Position numbers and translations under genes: made by a program. Positions 1 to 6,500 of a stretch of DNA of 18,796 bases are shown here, piece after piece (the first letter of the stretch is position 1; the number at the start of each line of letters is the position of its first letter). This stretch comes from JBQTIP01 sp052388025 (GTDB lineage: Bacteria; Actinomycetota; UBA4738; HRBIN12): contig JBQTIP010000036.1 in assembly GCA_052388025.1 (NCBI GenBank), forward strand, positions 1 through 18,796. Reading direction: 5' to 3'. The notes below the pieces were generated by a model. That model saw only the letters and a program-made list of their open reading frames with translations. It did not search any database and was not told the DNA's origin.

Positions 1-1
1 G

Positions 2-106
2 TCGGTCATCGAGGAGCAGGTGACGAACGGCATCGCCGTCAGGATGTCGCTCCTTTACCTGATGCTCGGGGCGGGCAAGCCGGAGGCGGTGGGCGTCGAT
101 GCCTGA
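2..106 (+). CDS. pyrB: Aspartate carbamoyltransferase, C-terminal end (partial)
   Basis: The last 34 codons of a gene that enters from the left edge. The peptide contains EEQVTNGIAVRMSLLYLML, which matches the conserved C-terminal helix of aspartate/ornithine carbamoyltransferases (family pattern QVxNGVAVRMAxLYLLL). Aspartate carbamoyltransferase joins carbamoyl phosphate to aspartate, the committed step of de novo pyrimidine synthesis. The ATCase choice over OTCase rests on the pyrC that follows immediately. The TGA stop at 104-106 overlaps the pyrC start by 8 bp, so the two are probably translationally coupled. Everything upstream, including the active site and any PyrR-type control region, lies outside the window. 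Confidence 0.9.
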   Translation, partial: SVIEEQVTNGIAVRMSLLYLMLGAGKPEAVGVDA

Positions 107-1394
107 GCGGACGCTGTTCAGTGGAGCCCGCCTCGTCGATCCTGCTTCCGGTCGCGACGAGGTCGCCGACGTCTTGGTGGAGGGCGGCGTGGTGGCGGCC
201 CTCGGAGAAAGCGCGCGGGCCGCCGCCACCGTGATCGAGTGCGACGGCCTGGTCGTGGCGCCGGGGCTGGTCGACCTCCACGCTCACCTGCGCGAGCCGG
301 GCCGCGAGGACAAGGAGACGGTGGAGACCGGGTGCAGGGCGGCAGCGACCGGCGGGTACACGGCGATCGCCGCGATGGCGAACACCGACCCCGTCGCCGA
401 CAACGCGGCCGTCATCCAGGAGGTGCGCGCTCTCGCGGCGCAAGCGGGACTGTGCGACGTGCACCCTGTTGGCGCGATCACGAAGGGCCTGGCCGGTGAG
501 GCGATGGCCGAGCTTGGGGAGATGGCCGAGGCCGCGGTCCGGCTGTTCAGCGACGACGGGCGTAGCGTCCCGGCGTCGCGGGTACTGCGGATGGCGCTCG
601 AGTACGCGAAGGCGTTCGACGTGGTGATCGCCGAGCACTGCGAGGACGTCTCGCTCGCCGAGGGCGGCCAGATGCACGAGGGATATCACTCGTACACGTT
701 GGGTCTCGCAGGGACACCCGGCGAGGCGGAGGACATCGTGGTCGGGCGCGACCTCGCGCTCGCCAGGCTCACCGGCGGCCGCCTCCACCTCTGCCACCTC
801 TCGTCTGCCGGCTCGGTCGAGCGCGTCCGGCTGGCCAAGGCGCAGGGGATCCGGGTGACCGCGGAGGTGACGCCGCACCACCTCGTGTTCGCCGACGAGG
901 ATCTGGTTACCTACGACACGAACTTCAAGGTGAACCCGCCGCTTCGGGCGCCCGAGGACCGGGAGGCGCTGCGGGCAGGGCTCGCGGACGGCACGATCGA
1001 CGCGGTTGCGACCGACCACGCGCCTCATGCCGTCGAGGAGAAGGAGGCCGAGTTCGACCAGGCGCCGCCGGGGACGATCGGGCTGGAGACGGCCCTCGCG
1101 GCCGTGCTGACGGACCTCGTCCATCCGGGGCTCCTCCCGCTCTCGCGCGCGATCGAGGCCATGTCGACGACCCCCGCACGGATCCTCGGGGCCGGGGACC
1201 ACGGAGGCCCGATCGAGCCGGGCCGGCCGGCCAACCTGGTCGTCTTCGACCCCGCCGCCGAATGGGTCGTGGAAGCACCGTTCGCCTCGAAGAGCCGCAA
1301 CTCGGCGTTCCTCGGAAGAGCGATGCGCGGCCGGGTGGTGCATACGATGTACCGAGGCCTGCTCACGGTGACCGACGGGAAGGCGGCTCGTTGA
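99..1394 (+). CDS. pyrC: Dihydroorotase, type I
   Basis: Zinc amidohydrolase of 431 aa that cyclises carbamoyl-aspartate to dihydroorotate, the third step of pyrimidine synthesis. The signature DLHAHLREPG at residues 59-68 carries metal ligands His61 and His63. A Ser-Asp-Asp at 151-153, His180, the HLCHLS segment with His233, and ATDHAPH with Asp306 fill the other expected metal and catalytic positions. These numbers agree closely with the type I (class I) dihydroorotases, so the enzyme looks active. The ATG at 99 overlaps the pyrB stop, and a GGAGG and a GGTGGG lie just upstream. In many actinobacteria carA and carB follow pyrC; here only a short remnant follows. Confidence 0.97.
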   Translation: MPERTLFSGARLVDPASGRDEVADVLVEGGVVAALGESARAAATVIECDGLVVAPGLVDLHAHLREPGREDKETVETGCRAAATGGYTAIAAMANTDPVADNAAVIQEVRALAAQAGLCDVHPVGAITKGLAGEAMAELGEMAEAAVRLFSDDGRSVPASRVLRMALEYAKAFDVVIAEHCEDVSLAEGGQMHEGYHSYTLGLAGTPGEAEDIVVGRDLALARLTGGRLHLCHLSSAGSVERVRLAKAQGIRVTAEVTPHHLVFADEDLVTYDTNFKVNPPLRAPEDREALRAGLADGTIDAVATDHAPHAVEEKEAEFDQAPPGTIGLETALAAVLTDLVHPGLLPLSRAIEAMSTTPARILGAGDHGGPIEPGRPANLVVFDPAAEWVVEAPFASKSRNSAFLGRAMRGRVVHTMYRGLLTVTDGKAAR

Positions 1395-1486
1395 GGGGAC
1401 CGGAGGCGATGCCCGCGCTGGAGGACGGATCGGTCGTCCGAGGGAGGGGCTACGAGGGCGGCCTCATGGTGGGGGAAGCGCGATGA
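1391..1486 (+). pseudogene. carA: Probable N-terminal remnant of carA (carbamoyl-phosphate synthase small subunit)
   Basis: Between pyrC and pyrK lies a short reading frame, from TTG 1391 or ATG 1409 to TGA 1484-1486. From ATG 1409 it has 25 codons. Its peptide includes ALEDGSVVRGRGYEGG followed by MVGEA. CarA proteins begin with a strand and turn of the form ALLVLEDGTxFxGxxxGAxGxxxGEAVFNT, so the order LEDG, then RG, then GEA matches the first ~25 residues of CarA up to just before the invariant VFNT. The gene order also expects carA-carB exactly here. The frame then ends with Arg-stop, and its TGA overlaps the pyrK ATG (ATGA). The catalytic part of CarA and all of CarB are absent. It could still be translated as a coupling leader for pyrK. 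The homology is short, and a chance match is possible. Confidence 0.55.
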
Positions 1487-2355
1487 AGCGAGTTCGGGCC
1501 GAGATCCTCAACACGCGAAAGCTGGGCGTCTACCACTCCCTGACGCTCGTCGCGCCCGAGATCGCCGAACGCGCTCGCCCCGGGCAGTTCATCTCGGTCG
1601 CGATGCCGCCCGGCCGCGCGTTCCTGCTTCGCCGCCACTTCTCGATCCACCAGGCGTCGCGCCGCGGCGGATGGGCCGGTACCTTGGAGTTCGTCTTCGA
1701 CCCACACGGCCCGGGGACGGCGTGGCTGAGCGAGGTTCGCGCGCACCGCTTCCTCGACGTGATCGGGCCGCTCGGGAAGGCCTTCGCGTACCCGCGCAGG
1801 CCAACCGGCTGCTTGCTCGTCTCGGAAGGGCACGGCGCCTCCCCGCTCTATTTCCTCGCGCAGGAGCTCCGGGCTCGCGGGCACAGGGTCGACATGATCG
1901 TTGCGGCATCGACACAGGACCACGTGTTCAAGCCTATCGAGGGGAAGCGCCTCTCGAAGACGATTGTGATCGTCACCTCCGACGGAAGCCTCGGGGAGCA
2001 GGGCAGGGTATCGGACGTTCTTCCGGAGATGGTCGCTCGTTGCGGAGCGGAGGTCGTCTACGCCGCCGGGCCGCGGGCGATGCTCCGCGCCGTCGCCGAC
2101 CACTGCCGCGACCACGGCATTCCGTCCCAGGTGGCCGTGGAGGAGGCGATGGCCTGCGGGCTCGGGCTTTGCTACACGTGCGTGGTGCCGGTGGTGCGGA
2201 AGGATGGAAGCGGGTTCGACAACCTGCGCTCGTGCGTCGACGGGCCTGTGTTCAACACGGCGCGGGTCGTGTGGGATCGATGGATGAGCGACCAACCACG
2301 GATGATCCACACGCCCCCGGAGGGCTTCCCCGCCGTGCGATCGTGGCCGGGATGA
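1483..2355 (+). CDS. pyrK: Dihydroorotate dehydrogenase electron-transfer subunit (PyrK-like)
   Basis: Ferredoxin-reductase-like flavoprotein of 290 aa that in class 1B DHODs passes electrons from PyrD to NAD+ through FAD and a [2Fe-2S] cluster. The FAD region reads LLRRHFSIH (48-56), GT at 78-79 and VIGPLGKAF (93-101). The NAD-side fold shows TSDGSLGEQG (165-174) and YAAGPRAML. Four Cys for the iron-sulfur cluster are in place at 225, 230, 233 (ACGLGLCYTC) and 251 (SCVDGPVF). Two motifs depart from the family: the usual R-P-[IF]-S-I has His52 for Pro, and the glycine-rich GGGxGxxPL loop reads SEGHGASPL (114-122). The C-terminus runs about 30 aa past the usual end. The ATG overlaps the carA-like remnant and the TGA overlaps pyrD. 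Confidence 0.88.
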   Translation: MKRVRAEILNTRKLGVYHSLTLVAPEIAERARPGQFISVAMPPGRAFLLRRHFSIHQASRRGGWAGTLEFVFDPHGPGTAWLSEVRAHRFLDVIGPLGKAFAYPRRPTGCLLVSEGHGASPLYFLAQELRARGHRVDMIVAASTQDHVFKPIEGKRLSKTIVIVTSDGSLGEQGRVSDVLPEMVARCGAEVVYAAGPRAMLRAVADHCRDHGIPSQVAVEEAMACGLGLCYTCVVPVVRKDGSGFDNLRSCVDGPVFNTARVVWDRWMSDQPRMIHTPPEGFPAVRSWPG

Positions 2356-3296
2356 GGGAGACCACGGCCGTCGACCTGGCGGGCCTCCGGCTCGCGTCTC
2401 CGGTGCTCGCAGCGGCGGGCTGTTTCGGCACCGGGCGTGAGGTGGCGGGGCTCGCCGACCTTCACAAGCTCGGCGCGATCGTCACGAGGAGCGTCACGCT
2501 TCGACCCAGCAAGGGCTCGCCCAGCCCGCGGATGGCGGAAACCCCCTCCGGCCTGCTCAGCTCCGTGGGCTACCAGAACCCCGGGGTCGAGGCCTTCCTC
2601 GCGGAGGAGCTGCCTCGGCTCCTGCGAACCGGCGTCCCCCTGATCGTGTCCGTCACCGGCTCGAGCCTGGAGGAGTACGTCCGGGTGACGAGCCTCCTTC
2701 AGGCGGCGCCCGGCGTCGTGGCGCTGGAGACCAACCTCTCAGGTGCCGACGACGAGCGAGGAGGCGAGCCCTTCGTCTCCCGTCCCGACCACGTGGCCGA
2801 GGTTGTTGGGGCCGTCTCCCGCCTGTCCCGGCTCCCTGTGTTCGCCAAGCTCCCGCCTCTTCATCCCGAGCTGGTGGAGACGGCCCGAGCCTGCGTCCGT
2901 GCCGGCGCCTTCGGCCTGACGTTGCTCGACGGCGCGCCGGCCATGGCCATCGACGTGGCGAGGCTGCGACCGAAGCTCGCCTCGGTCACCGGCGGACTGT
3001 CGGGCCCGGCCATCCGTCCGATAGCCGTCGCATCGGTCTTCGCCGTGGCGCAGGCGATGCCGGAGGTTCCCATCCTCGGCGTCGGCGGCATCGCCACCGG
3101 CGACGATGCCGTCGAGTTCCTCCTGGCCGGTGCCTGGGCGGTACAGCTCGGGACGGCCTTGCTGGTGAATCCTTCGGCGCCCGCAGAGGTCGCCGGCGGC
3201 ATCCTCGCGTACCTCAGGGACAAGGGGCTGCCCTCGCCCGCCGACATCCAAGGGCACGTCCGCATCCCCGAGCCCGCTCTCGATCAGCGGGAGTGA
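2352..3296 (+). CDS. pyrD: Dihydroorotate dehydrogenase class 1B-like protein with a non-canonical active site
   Basis: FMN-binding TIM barrel of 314 aa that aligns end to end with class 1B PyrD. Supporting segments are AAGCFGTG (21-28), PRMAETPSG, VGYQNPGV (72-79), VTGGLSGPAIRPIA (212-225), ILGVGGI (241-247) and VQLGTALLVNP. The family oxidises dihydroorotate to orotate. The orotate-binding and catalytic residues are mostly changed: the K of the IVxK segment is Arg46, the Asn of GMLNxIG is Ser70, the SCPN motif with its catalytic Cys reads SGAD (130-133), the SPN of KLSPN is PPL, and the Asn of the INT motif is Asp193. Asn128 and Lys166 remain. The frame is intact and overlaps pyrK by 4 bp, so it looks selected rather than decayed. 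Its substrate is therefore uncertain. Confidence 0.85.
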   Translation: MRETTAVDLAGLRLASPVLAAAGCFGTGREVAGLADLHKLGAIVTRSVTLRPSKGSPSPRMAETPSGLLSSVGYQNPGVEAFLAEELPRLLRTGVPLIVSVTGSSLEEYVRVTSLLQAAPGVVALETNLSGADDERGGEPFVSRPDHVAEVVGAVSRLSRLPVFAKLPPLHPELVETARACVRAGAFGLTLLDGAPAMAIDVARLRPKLASVTGGLSGPAIRPIAVASVFAVAQAMPEVPILGVGGIATGDDAVEFLLAGAWAVQLGTALLVNPSAPAEVAGGILAYLRDKGLPSPADIQGHVRIPEPALDQRE

Positions 3297-3300
3297 TGCA

Positions 3301-3984
3301 ATGATCCCCCCTCCTCGCAATCCGCTCGTCGCCGCGCTCGACGTCTCCGACCTCGACCAGGCCGAGGAGCTCGCCCGGTCGCTCGCCGGCACCGTCGGCC
3401 TCCTCAAAGTGGGGCTCGAGCTCTTCACCGCCCACGGACCGGAGTCGGTGCGCCGGGTCCGCGCCCATGCGCCCGTGTTCCTGGACCTCAAGCTGCACGA
3501 CATCCCGAACACTGTGGAACGCGCGTCCGCCAACGCTGCGCGCCTCGGCGTCGCCATGCTCAACGTGCATGCCCTGGGAGGGGAGGTGATGATCGCCGCT
3601 GCGGTGCGCGGAGCCGAGCGCGGGGCCGAGCCGGGAAGCCACGCGACGCCGATGATCCTCGCGGTCACCGTGCTATCCAGCCTGTCCGGCGAGTCCCTCG
3701 CGTCGCCGACGTCGCTCGCGTTCGAGGCCATGGCGGCAGGCGCGACGGGGGCCGTCGTCTCGGGTGAGGACGTGGCCGCTGTGCGCGGGGTGGTGGGGGA
3801 GGAGGCCTGCCTGGTCGTCCCGGGGATCCGCCCCGAGGGGTCGAACGGCCACGACCACGCTAGCGTGCTGACGCCCGGCGAGGCGCTCCAGGCCGGCGCC
3901 GACTACGTCGTGATCGGCCGCCCCATCACCGGATCGTCCGATCCCGCCGCGACCGCCCGGGCCATCCTCGCCGGGATTCGCTGA
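3301..3984 (+). CDS. pyrF: Orotidine 5'-phosphate decarboxylase
   Basis: TIM-barrel enzyme of 227 aa that decarboxylates OMP to UMP, the last step of de novo pyrimidine synthesis. The catalytic Asp-Lys-Asp triad is visible in FLDLKLHDIPNT (60-71) as Asp62, Lys64 and Asp67. LLKVGLEL (34-41) supplies the upstream Lys36, and GADYVVIGRPIT near the C-terminus supplies the phosphate-gripping Arg. The length and motif spacing fit the PyrF type 1 family. The ATG lies 4 nt after the pyrD stop with a GGGAG about 8 nt upstream, so it belongs to the same transcript. The active site is intact, in contrast to pyrD two genes upstream. Confidence 0.97.
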   Translation: MIPPPRNPLVAALDVSDLDQAEELARSLAGTVGLLKVGLELFTAHGPESVRRVRAHAPVFLDLKLHDIPNTVERASANAARLGVAMLNVHALGGEVMIAAAVRGAERGAEPGSHATPMILAVTVLSSLSGESLASPTSLAFEAMAAGATGAVVSGEDVAAVRGVVGEEACLVVPGIRPEGSNGHDHASVLTPGEALQAGADYVVIGRPITGSSDPAATARAILAGIR

Positions 3985-4041
3985 CGGCACGCGCTCGACC
4001 TCACCCCGAGGTTGAGGAATCGCGTGAAAGCGCAGGTCGCG

Positions 4042-4071
4042 TTGCCCCTCGCCGGACGGCGCGGCTATAAT
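4042..4071 (+). promoter_or_regulatory. Sigma-A-type promoter for mihF
   Basis: A perfect -10 hexamer TATAAT at 4066-4071 is preceded by TTGCCC at 4042-4047 (4 of 6 matches to TTGACA) with an 18-nt spacer. Transcription should start near 4078, giving a ~25-nt leader. An AAGGAG Shine-Dalgarno at 4091-4096 sits 6 nt before the mihF ATG. The 118-nt gap after pyrF otherwise holds only a weak inverted repeat (ACCTC-N5-GAGGT, about 4000-4014) that is not a convincing terminator. Confidence 0.75.
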
Positions 4072-4102
4072 CGCGCGCCGACCCCTACCGAAGGAGCGTG
4101 TT

Positions 4103-4417
4103 ATGCCGCTGCCGACCCTGACCGACGAACAGCGAAAGCAGGCCCTGGTGAAGGCCGCAGAGGCGAGGAAGAAGCGCGCCGAGCTCAAGGGCGAGCTGAA
4201 GTCCGGCAAGCGAACGCTCCGCGACGTGCTGGCACGGCAGGGCGACAACACCGTTGGGAAGATGAAGGTTTCCACGGTCCTCGAGTCCTTGCCCGGAGTG
4301 GGGAAGGTCCGGGCGAGGAAGCTGATGGAGAAGCTGGACATCTCGGCGAGTCGGCGCATCCGCGGGCTCGGCCCCAAACAGCGGGAATCGCTGCTGGCAG
4401 AGTTCCCCAAGAAGTAG
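4103..4417 (+). CDS. mihF: Actinobacterial integration host factor (mIHF)
   Basis: Basic nucleoid-associated protein of 104 aa, specific to Actinomycetota and unrelated in sequence to proteobacterial IHF. It binds DNA and affects nucleoid shape and phage integration. The N-terminus PLPTLTDEQRKQAL and a Lys/Arg-rich helix (about 12-38) are followed by IGKMKV-like VGKMKV (51-56), a helix-hairpin-helix element LPGVGKVRARK (63-73) and RRIRGLGPKQRESLL (84-98), all typical of the family. It has its own promoter and a good ribosome site. It lies upstream of gmk, as in other actinobacteria. Its TAG stop is in the same frame as gmk, which matters for the gmk start problem. Confidence 0.95.
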   Translation: MPLPTLTDEQRKQALVKAAEARKKRAELKGELKSGKRTLRDVLARQGDNTVGKMKVSTVLESLPGVGKVRARKLMEKLDISASRRIRGLGPKQRESLLAEFPKK

Positions 4418-4444
4418 CCCCCGGCCACGACGCGCACCGGGCTC

Positions 4445-4996
4445 CTGTTCGTAGTCTCCGGTCCCTCGGGTGTGGGAAAGGGGACGGTCATCAGCCGTCT
4501 CCTGCAACGGATCCCGGAGCTCCATCTATCCGTCTCGGTGACCACGCGCTCCCCTCGCGTCGGCGAGCGGCCGGGAGTCGACTACGACTTCGTATCGGAC
4601 GAGCGGTTCGACGAGCTGGTCGAGGTCGGCGCTCTCCTCGAGTGGGCGCAGGTCTTCGGCCGCCGCTACGGGACGCCCTCGGCGCCGCTGTTCGAGGCCA
4701 CGCGGGCGGGGCGGGACGTTGTCTTGGAGATCGACGTTCAGGGCGCGCGGATCGTCCGCGACCGGATGCCCGATGCCGTGCTGATCTTCTTGGCGCCGCC
4801 CTCCCGTGAGGTGTTGCTGGAGCGCCTCCGGGCGCGCGGGACGGAGGAAGGGCCCGAGCTCGCGCGCCGACTGGCCGAGGCCGATGGTGAGATCGCCCAG
4901 CGGAGCTGGTTCGATCACGTAGTTACCAACGACGACCCCGACGAGGCAACGGCCCAGGTCGCCGCTATAATCCAGGCATCCCGCAACCACGGCTGA
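4445..4996 (+). CDS. gmk: Guanylate kinase (non-canonical start)
   Basis: Phosphorylates GMP to GDP using ATP. From the CTG at 4445 it has 183 aa, beginning LFVVSGPSGVGKG, where residues 6-13 form the P-loop. GMP-binding segments TTRSPRVGERPGVDYDFV and EWAQVFGRRYGTP, and LEIDVQGA and the lid region RLRARG follow, so the protein is complete. The first canonical codon in frame is GTG 4472, but it would cut through the P-loop and must be wrong. Upstream in the same frame there is no ATG, GTG or TTG back to the mihF TAG at 4415-4417, only ACG 4427, ACG 4430 and CTG 4445. CTG is chosen because it gives the expected short N-terminus; no good Shine-Dalgarno sequence precedes it. Read-through of the mihF TAG, or a sequence error, are the alternatives. 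Confidence 0.88.
   Translation: MFVVSGPSGVGKGTVISRLLQRIPELHLSVSVTTRSPRVGERPGVDYDFVSDERFDELVEVGALLEWAQVFGRRYGTPSAPLFEATRAGRDVVLEIDVQGARIVRDRMPDAVLIFLAPPSREVLLERLRARGTEEGPELARRLAEADGEIAQRSWFDHVVTNDDPDEATAQVAAIIQASRNHG
4966..4971 (+). promoter_or_regulatory. Possible -10 element for rpoZ
   Basis: A perfect TATAAT inside the 3' end of gmk, within the same local context (GCTATAATC) as the mihF promoter. It would start transcription near 4978 and leave a ~32-nt leader containing GAAGGA before the rpoZ ATG. No clear -35 is visible at the right distance, so this is a moderate call. Confidence 0.5.
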
Positions 4997-5009
4997 AGGA
5001 CACGCACGC

Positions 5010-5258
5010 ATGATCGAACCGAAGATCGACGATCTCCTTGCGGCGGTCGACTCCAAGTACTCGCTCGTGATCCTGGCGGCCAAGCGCGCCCGCGAGATCA
5101 ACTCCTACTACAACCAGCTGGGCGAAGGCCGGGGGGAGTTCGTGCCGCCGCTGATCGAGACCGGTGGACTCAGGAGCAAGGCCCTCTCCATCTCCCTGCA
5201 GGAGATCGCCGAGGGCAAGATAAGCGCCGAGCGCCTTGAAGAGGTTGGCATCAAGTAG
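5010..5258 (+). CDS. rpoZ: RNA polymerase omega subunit
   Basis: Small subunit of 82 aa that wraps the beta' C-terminus and helps assembly of RNA polymerase. The family pattern is clear: PKIDDLLAAVDSKYSLVILA (4-23), AKRAREINSYYNQL with the RARxIN-type motif, FVPPLIE (44-50) and KALSISLQEIAEGKI (57-71). The length is at the short end for the family. The ATG is preceded by AAGGA at 4996-5000. The gene sits between gmk and coaBC, the order found in many bacteria, and its 3' end overlaps the coaBC start. Confidence 0.95.
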   Translation: MIEPKIDDLLAAVDSKYSLVILAAKRAREINSYYNQLGEGRGEFVPPLIETGGLRSKALSISLQEIAEGKISAERLEEVGIK

Positions 5259-6450
5259 CCCGCTCGCGGGACGTCGGGTTCTCCTCGGCGTGACCGGTGG
5301 AATCGCTGCATACAAGGCCTGTCACCTTGCGCGCCTGCTCGCGACCGCCGGCGCCACCGTCCAGGTGGTGATGACCTCGTCGGCCATGCGGTTCGTCGGG
5401 CAGGACACCTTCGCCGCCCTGACCGGCCGTCGCGTGCATACCGACCTCTGGGAGGAGCCCGGGAGCGTGCTGCATGTGCGCCTGGCGCGCGATGCCGAGT
5501 TGGCAGTGGTGGCGCCCGCCACGGCCAACGTGCTCGCGAAGATGGCGCTCGGCATCGCGGACGACCTGCTCACCTCGACGCTCCTCGAGGCCTCCTGTCC
5601 TCTCGTCGTGGCTCCCGCAATGCACACCGGCATGTGGGAGCACCCGGCCACCCAGACCAATCTTCGGGCGCTCGAGCAGCGGGGAGCCGTGGTCGTCGGG
5701 CCGTCGTCGGGCCCGCTGGCCGCGGGTGACGACGGCACCGGGCGCATGTCGGAACCGGAGGACATCCTCTCGGCCGCGTCGGGCGCGATCGGCCGCGACC
5801 GCGACCTGGCCGGTCGCCGGATCGTCGTGACGGCCGGTCCCACGTTCGAGCCGATCGATCCGGTGCGCTTCATCGGCAACCACTCGAGCGGGAAGATGGG
5901 GTTCGCGGTCGCCGCTGAGGCGGCCGCCAGGGGCGCCGACGTCACCCTCGTCGCCGGACCCGCGACCGGTGAGCCGCCTTCGGGCGTGCGGACGGTCAGG
6001 GTCGATACCGCAGAGCAGATGCGACGGGCCGTGCTCGAGGACTACGAAGACGCGGACGCGGTGATCATGGCGGCGGCGGTCGCCGATTTCCGTCCCGAGT
6101 CTGCCGCGCCCGGGAAGCTGAAGAGGGAGACGGGCCCGCTGCAGCTCGATCTGGTCCCGACCGCCGACATCCTCGGCGAGCTCGGCAGGCGCAAGGGCGA
6201 TCGGATCCTGATCGGGTTCGCGGCGGAGACCGAGGAACTCGAGGCGGCCGGCCGCAGGAAGCTCGAGGCGAAGGGACTCGACCTCATAGTCGTGAACGAG
6301 GTTGGCCGACAGGGGACCGGCTTCGGCAGCGACACCAACCACGCGATGATCCTGTCGGGCGAAGGAGAGGGCGAACGCCTGCGCGTCTGGACGAAGCGCG
6401 AGCTCGCGACGGAGATCTGCGATCGTCTCGTGAAGCTGCTCACGCGCTAG
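5236..6450 (+). CDS. coaBC: Bifunctional phosphopantothenoylcysteine decarboxylase / phosphopantothenate-cysteine ligase
   Basis: Two-domain coenzyme A enzyme of 404 aa. The N-terminal flavin-dependent CoaC domain has GVTGGIAAYK (18-27), the active-site His80 in VLHVRLA, PATANVLAKMA (94-104) and APAMHTGMW (126-134). The C-terminal CoaB domain begins near residue 192 with GRRIVVTAGPTFEPIDPVR and RFIGNHSSGKMG, and has MAAAVADFRP and KLKR (294-297). In the CoaC domain His130 stands where many homologues have Asn, and Ala163 (LAAGDDGTGRM) stands where E. coli Dfp has its catalytic Cys. TTG at 5236 is chosen as start, overlapping rpoZ by 23 bp; TTG 5245 is the alternative. No later start keeps the N-terminal flavin motif. 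Confidence 0.95.
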   Translation: MKRLASSSPLAGRRVLLGVTGGIAAYKACHLARLLATAGATVQVVMTSSAMRFVGQDTFAALTGRRVHTDLWEEPGSVLHVRLARDAELAVVAPATANVLAKMALGIADDLLTSTLLEASCPLVVAPAMHTGMWEHPATQTNLRALEQRGAVVVGPSSGPLAAGDDGTGRMSEPEDILSAASGAIGRDRDLAGRRIVVTAGPTFEPIDPVRFIGNHSSGKMGFAVAAEAAARGADVTLVAGPATGEPPSGVRTVRVDTAEQMRRAVLEDYEDADAVIMAAAVADFRPESAAPGKLKRETGPLQLDLVPTADILGELGRRKGDRILIGFAAETEELEAAGRRKLEAKGLDLIVVNEVGRQGTGFGSDTNHAMILSGEGEGERLRVWTKRELATEICDRLVKLLTR

Positions 6451-6485
6451 CAGCTCTGCTCGATGGTCCCCGAACCGACGGCGGG

Positions 6486-6491
6486 TATACT
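6486..6491 (+). promoter_or_regulatory. -10 element of metK, probably leaderless
   Basis: TATACT lies 9 nt before the metK ATG at 6501. A start point 7-10 nt downstream of the hexamer would fall at or within 3 nt of the ATG. No Shine-Dalgarno sequence is present in the 50-nt gap after coaBC, in line with a leaderless mRNA. No convincing -35 was seen. Confidence 0.6.
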
Positions 6492-6500
6492 CCGGCGGTC

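Noticed and set aside
39..1343. A 434-codon open frame on the minus strand opposite pyrC.
   Set aside because: It is a shadow of pyrC in GC-rich DNA: Arg-, His- and Pro-rich with no recognisable motif, while the + strand frame is a clear dihydroorotase. Similar minus-strand frames at 2739-3731, 5251-6342, 6447-7772, 10773-11774, 13877-15055 and 15656-16801 were rejected for the same reason.
4000..4014. ACCTC/GAGGT inverted repeat after pyrF as a terminator.
   Set aside because: The stem is only 5 bp and lacks a T-run; too weak to call.
4472..4996. gmk starting at GTG 4472.
   Set aside because: This start would remove the first half of the ATP-binding P-loop (GPSGV), leaving a dead kinase.
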